64,000 nucleotides of DNA from JAOABC01 sp041287495 (GTDB taxonomy: Bacteria > Aquificota > Aquificia > Aquificales > Hydrogenothermaceae). Of the stretch, positions 61,663 to 64,000 are shown piece after piece. The notes beneath the pieces were generated by a model. It made no database searches. It had not been told where the DNA came from and worked only from the letters and a program-made list of their open reading frames with translations. The translations under genes and the position numbers were made by a program. The DNA lies in contig JBEULE010000040.1 of NCBI GenBank assembly GCA_041287495.1, forward strand, positions 62,001 through 126,000, given 5' to 3'. The first letter of the stretch is position 1, and each line of letters begins with the position of its first letter.

Positions 61663-62099
61663 GGTTTAGATTGGCTTTTTATAAGTGTTAGATATTTTAA
61701 AATTTTGTTTACCATTTCAGGGTCTGTGTTATTTAGAATAGCTGCTGCTTTTTTTTCATTCATGTTATATAGTATGAAGGCTATCTCCTCTGGATTTTCT
61801 GCTTTTGATATCTTTTTTCCAGCTTCTTCTGGATCCATCTTTTCAAAAATTTTTGCAAGTTTTTTATATCTCTCTTCTTTTATTTTTTTACTTTGCTCTT
61901 CAATCTCTTTTTTTAATTGTTCTAACTTCTGTTTTTCTTCCTTTATCTGTTTTAAAATCTCTTGATTTTTAGAGTACTCTGATTTTATTTCATTTCTTAA
62001 TTTCTCAAGTCTATCAGCCTCTTTTTTTAGCTCTTCTACCTGTCCAAAAGAGTAACTATTTATTGTTAACAAGCTTATTAATATAAACCTCTTCAGCAA
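61659..62099 (-). CDS. Exported MgtE_N/MotE-like protein
   Basis: About 146 residues: a signal peptide (RFILISLLTINSYSFG), a coiled coil (about 20-85), and a C-terminal MgtE-N/FliG-like helical unit (FEKMDPEEAGKKISKAENPE, then MNEKKAAAILNNTDPEMVNK). This layout matches MotE-type proteins found beside motors. Start is uncertain: TTG 62099 has GGAG seven bases upstream; TTG 62105 is too close to it. Its start lies inside fliJ. Last gene of motA-motB-fliJ-motE. Confidence 0.75.
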   Translation of the reverse strand: MLKRFILISLLTINSYSFGQVEELKKEADRLEKLRNEIKSEYSKNQEILKQIKEEKQKLEQLKKEIEEQSKKIKEERYKKLAKIFEKMDPEEAGKKISKAENPEEIAFILYNMNEKKAAAILNNTDPEMVNKILKYLTLIKSQSKP

Positions 62100-62463
62100 T
62101 TTCAATCTCCTTTTTTTTGTCTAATAATTCTTCCTTTTCCTTATACTTTTTAATCAATATCTCAAAGGCTTTTTTCTGACCATATCTCAACTTAATATCT
62201 TCTCTTAACCTTTCTAATTCGGCTTTTAACTTCTCTCTCTCTTTCTCAAGGTATTCTATCTGCTGTAGTAAAAATTTGATATACTCTATATTAGACTTAA
62301 TACTAAAAATAGTAGTGGACTCTAAATTGATTGTATCTATTTTCTTTTTTAGGTCCTCTATCTTCTCCTCTAATTCTTTATAGTGAGCTAATCCTTTAAG
62401 ATAAAGTGCAACTGTTTGCTCTATATGATAATTCATAATCTTTATGTATCTATCTGGATTCAT
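62056..62463 (-). CDS. fliJ: FliJ-like flagellar export chaperone
   Basis: 135 residues, entirely coiled coil, with the FliJ-type end KKAFEILIKKYKEKEELLDK followed by EVYINKL. FliJ sits in the FliI ring and promotes export. FliJ sequences are low in information, so the call rests on shape, length and the C-terminal pattern. GGAG seven bases before ATG 62463; overlaps motB by 14 bases and motE by more than 40. Confidence 0.75.
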   Translation of the reverse strand: MNPDRYIKIMNYHIEQTVALYLKGLAHYKELEEKIEDLKKKIDTINLESTTIFSIKSNIEYIKFLLQQIEYLEKEREKLKAELERLREDIKLRYGQKKAFEILIKKYKEKEELLDKKKEIEIAEEVYINKLVNNK

Positions 62464-63229
62464 TCTTTTTCTCCTCAGGCTGAGTATTATTAATATTCTC
62501 CCCTTTATTTTGCTGCTCTCTTAAATAAGCTTCTTTATCTGTTCCTGTGATAAGGTTTATCTCTATTCTTCTGTTCATTGACCTTCCTAAGGCTGAAGTG
62601 TTTGGTGCTATCGGTCTTGTATCTGCATATCCTACTGCTGTAAATAGTTTAGGATCTAGACCTTGTTGTATGAGAAATCTTACTACTGCAGCAGCCCTTG
62701 CAGCTGAAAGTTCCCAGTTAGATGGAAATCCACAACCTGCCGAAGGTGGGATATTATCTGTATGACCTTCAACCTCAACTGGAAGGTCTGCCTCTTTTAT
62801 AATTTGAGCTATCTGTTTTAATAATTCTTGATTTTCATTACTTATATCTACGCTACATGGTTGAAATAGTATGTAGTCAAGTATCCTTATTTTAACACCC
62901 ATAGGTATAAGTTCAACCTGTACTTTACCTTCAAGATTAAGCTGTTTTATTATTTTCTCTACTCTTTCCTTTATTTTTTTCCTAGCATCTTCCCTCTTTT
63001 GTTTAACTCCTGCTCCTTCTATTATAGAAGGTGGTGCAGCTGTAGATATAGGTTTGAAACTAAAAGCTGTAGATATAGCTTCGACAAAAGATGCTAATTT
63101 TTTCTTATCTATCGTAGATATAGCAAAAAGTGCTATAAATAGTGCCAATAACAGACTCAAAAAGTCAGCATAAGGAACTGCCCATCTTTCTCCTGCTCCG
63201 TGTTCTTCATGTTTTTTCTTTTTTGCCAA
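62450..63229 (-). CDS. motB: Flagellar stator protein MotB
   Basis: 259 residues: a cytoplasmic Lys-rich end, one membrane helix containing the ion-binding Asp22 in VPYADFLSLLLALFIALFA, a plug region, and an OmpA-like peptidoglycan domain (VEVEGHTDNIPPSAG; NWELSAARAAAVVRFL; GRSMNRRIEINLI). TTG start at 63229 after GAGGAG. One base after motA. The coupling ion cannot be decided. Confidence 0.95.
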   Translation of the reverse strand: MAKKKKHEEHGAGERWAVPYADFLSLLLALFIALFAISTIDKKKLASFVEAISTAFSFKPISTAAPPSIIEGAGVKQKREDARKKIKERVEKIIKQLNLEGKVQVELIPMGVKIRILDYILFQPCSVDISNENQELLKQIAQIIKEADLPVEVEGHTDNIPPSAGCGFPSNWELSAARAAAVVRFLIQQGLDPKLFTAVGYADTRPIAPNTSALGRSMNRRIEINLITGTDKEAYLREQQNKGENINNTQPEEKKNESR

Positions 63230-63230
63230 T

Positions 63231-63992
63231 TTACTCCTCTTTTGTCTCTGATTTTCCTGTATAAATCATCAGCTGTTCTCTAAGCATTTTTGGATTTTTA
63301 GATAGAGATATACCGATAATTCCTTCCATAATCATAACCCTTGTTTTTATTATATCTTTTGCTTTTGCTTTCATCTTGTGTCCCCATGGTCCAAACAGTA
63401 GGTATGAAGAAACGATACCTGTAACTGTAGCGGTAAACGCACCTGCTATTCCTTCTGCCATCTCTACCGGATTTTCAAGCCTCTTTAATGCCAGAATAAG
63501 ACCCATAACCGCTCCAACAAGTCCAAAAACAGGAGTGGTTTCACCAGCTGTAATCCAGTATTTAGATGCTCCTTCATAATACTCTTCTACTGCTTCTATC
63601 TCAAGTTCAAGTCTCTCTCGTATAACCTCCGGTTCCAACCCGTCAACGAGCATCTGTAAACCTTTTCTGAAAAACGGGTCTTCTATATTCCCTATATCTG
63701 CTTCTATTGAGAGAATACCTTCCTTTCTTGCCTTCTCAGCTATCTTAACTATCTGATCTAAAGTTTCTTCTGGATTGAGTTGTGGATTTCCAAAAACAAT
63801 CTTTAACTCTTTATAAGCTGCTACTACATATTTCTGTTTTGTAGCAACAACAGCTGCTGACAATGTGGTAGGAACAACTATAATTATAGATGATATATGG
63901 ATAAGTCCAGCAGGATTACCTCCCTCCATAATATCTCCTACAGCAAAGAGAACAAGCGCAGCTATAATTCCACCGATAGTAGTTAAATCCAT
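63231..63992 (-). CDS. motA: Flagellar stator protein MotA
   Basis: 253 residues: four membrane helices, MDLTTIGGIIAALVLFAVGD at the start, a large cytoplasmic loop whose charges meet FliG, and the conserved TPVFGLVGAVMGLILALKRL block with the following EMAEGIAGAFTATVTGIVSS. Complete in the window: ATG 63992 with GAGGAAAG at the window edge. Its promoter lies outside. Confidence 0.95.
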   Translation of the reverse strand: MDLTTIGGIIAALVLFAVGDIMEGGNPAGLIHISSIIIVVPTTLSAAVVATKQKYVVAAYKELKIVFGNPQLNPEETLDQIVKIAEKARKEGILSIEADIGNIEDPFFRKGLQMLVDGLEPEVIRERLELEIEAVEEYYEGASKYWITAGETTPVFGLVGAVMGLILALKRLENPVEMAEGIAGAFTATVTGIVSSYLLFGPWGHKMKAKAKDIIKTRVMIMEGIIGISLSKNPKMLREQLMIYTGKSETKEE

Positions 63993-64000
63993 CTTTCCTC

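Overview
The window is a compact, AT-rich chromosomal segment (roughly one third G+C by eye; AGA-rich arginine codons; Lys/Glu/Ile-rich proteins) from a motile Gram-negative bacterium. Gene content and style (alpha/beta glycyl-tRNA synthetase, phosphoenolpyruvate synthase, sigma-54 elements, complete flagellum with L and P rings, many TTG starts) suggest a thermophilic member of the Aquificota, most like Sulfurihydrogenibium/Hydrogenothermaceae. That placement is inference. No rRNA, tRNA, IS element, prophage or CRISPR array is visible, and no gene-free stretch exceeds about 225 bases.

Left part (1-19,600): gyrB on +; then, all on -, a glnB-glnA nitrogen operon with a sigma-54 promoter and two NtrC-like sites spaced 32 bp apart, an aldehyde dehydrogenase, an outer-membrane porin with both a sigma-70 and a distal sigma-54 promoter, a type IV pilus operon pilM-N-O-P(short)-Q, the operon glyQ-glyS-ppsA, and ligA coupled to a small cupin gene.

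Middle (19,690-28,680): a sugar island. rfbA-C-B-D make dTDP-L-rhamnose. Next come a very large glycosyltransferase gene broken by one base at an A8 tract (three GT-A domains when joined), a degenerate glycosyltransferase with a helical repeat tail, and a divergent GT2-TPR gene. The island directly abuts flagellin, so flagellin or surface glycosylation is a reasonable hypothesis.

Right part (28,738-63,992): an almost complete flagellar locus. Flagellin-flaG-fliD-fliS-(fliT-like) run on +. An exported TPR protein, a coiled-coil membrane protein, flgL, flgK and flgN follow on -. Then 30 genes from fliG to flhB run on + with no gap over 24 bases: C ring, rod, L/P rings, export gate, flhF/flhG, the sigma-28 gene fliA, hook genes, ATPase complex, and two less expected members (a large exported helical-repeat protein and a second stand-alone FliN-like domain). 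Convergent to flhB, motA-motB-fliJ-like-motE-like run on -. Flagellin, flgK and flgL each have a near-identical sigma-28 promoter, TAAA-N15-T(A/G)CGATAAT, consistent with late-gene control by the FliA encoded here. No flgM or chemotaxis gene was recognised.

The best candidates for something new are the exported repeat protein and second FliN in the flagellar operon, the frameshifted three-domain glycosyltransferase beside flagellin, and the dual sigma-54/sigma-70 control of the porin.
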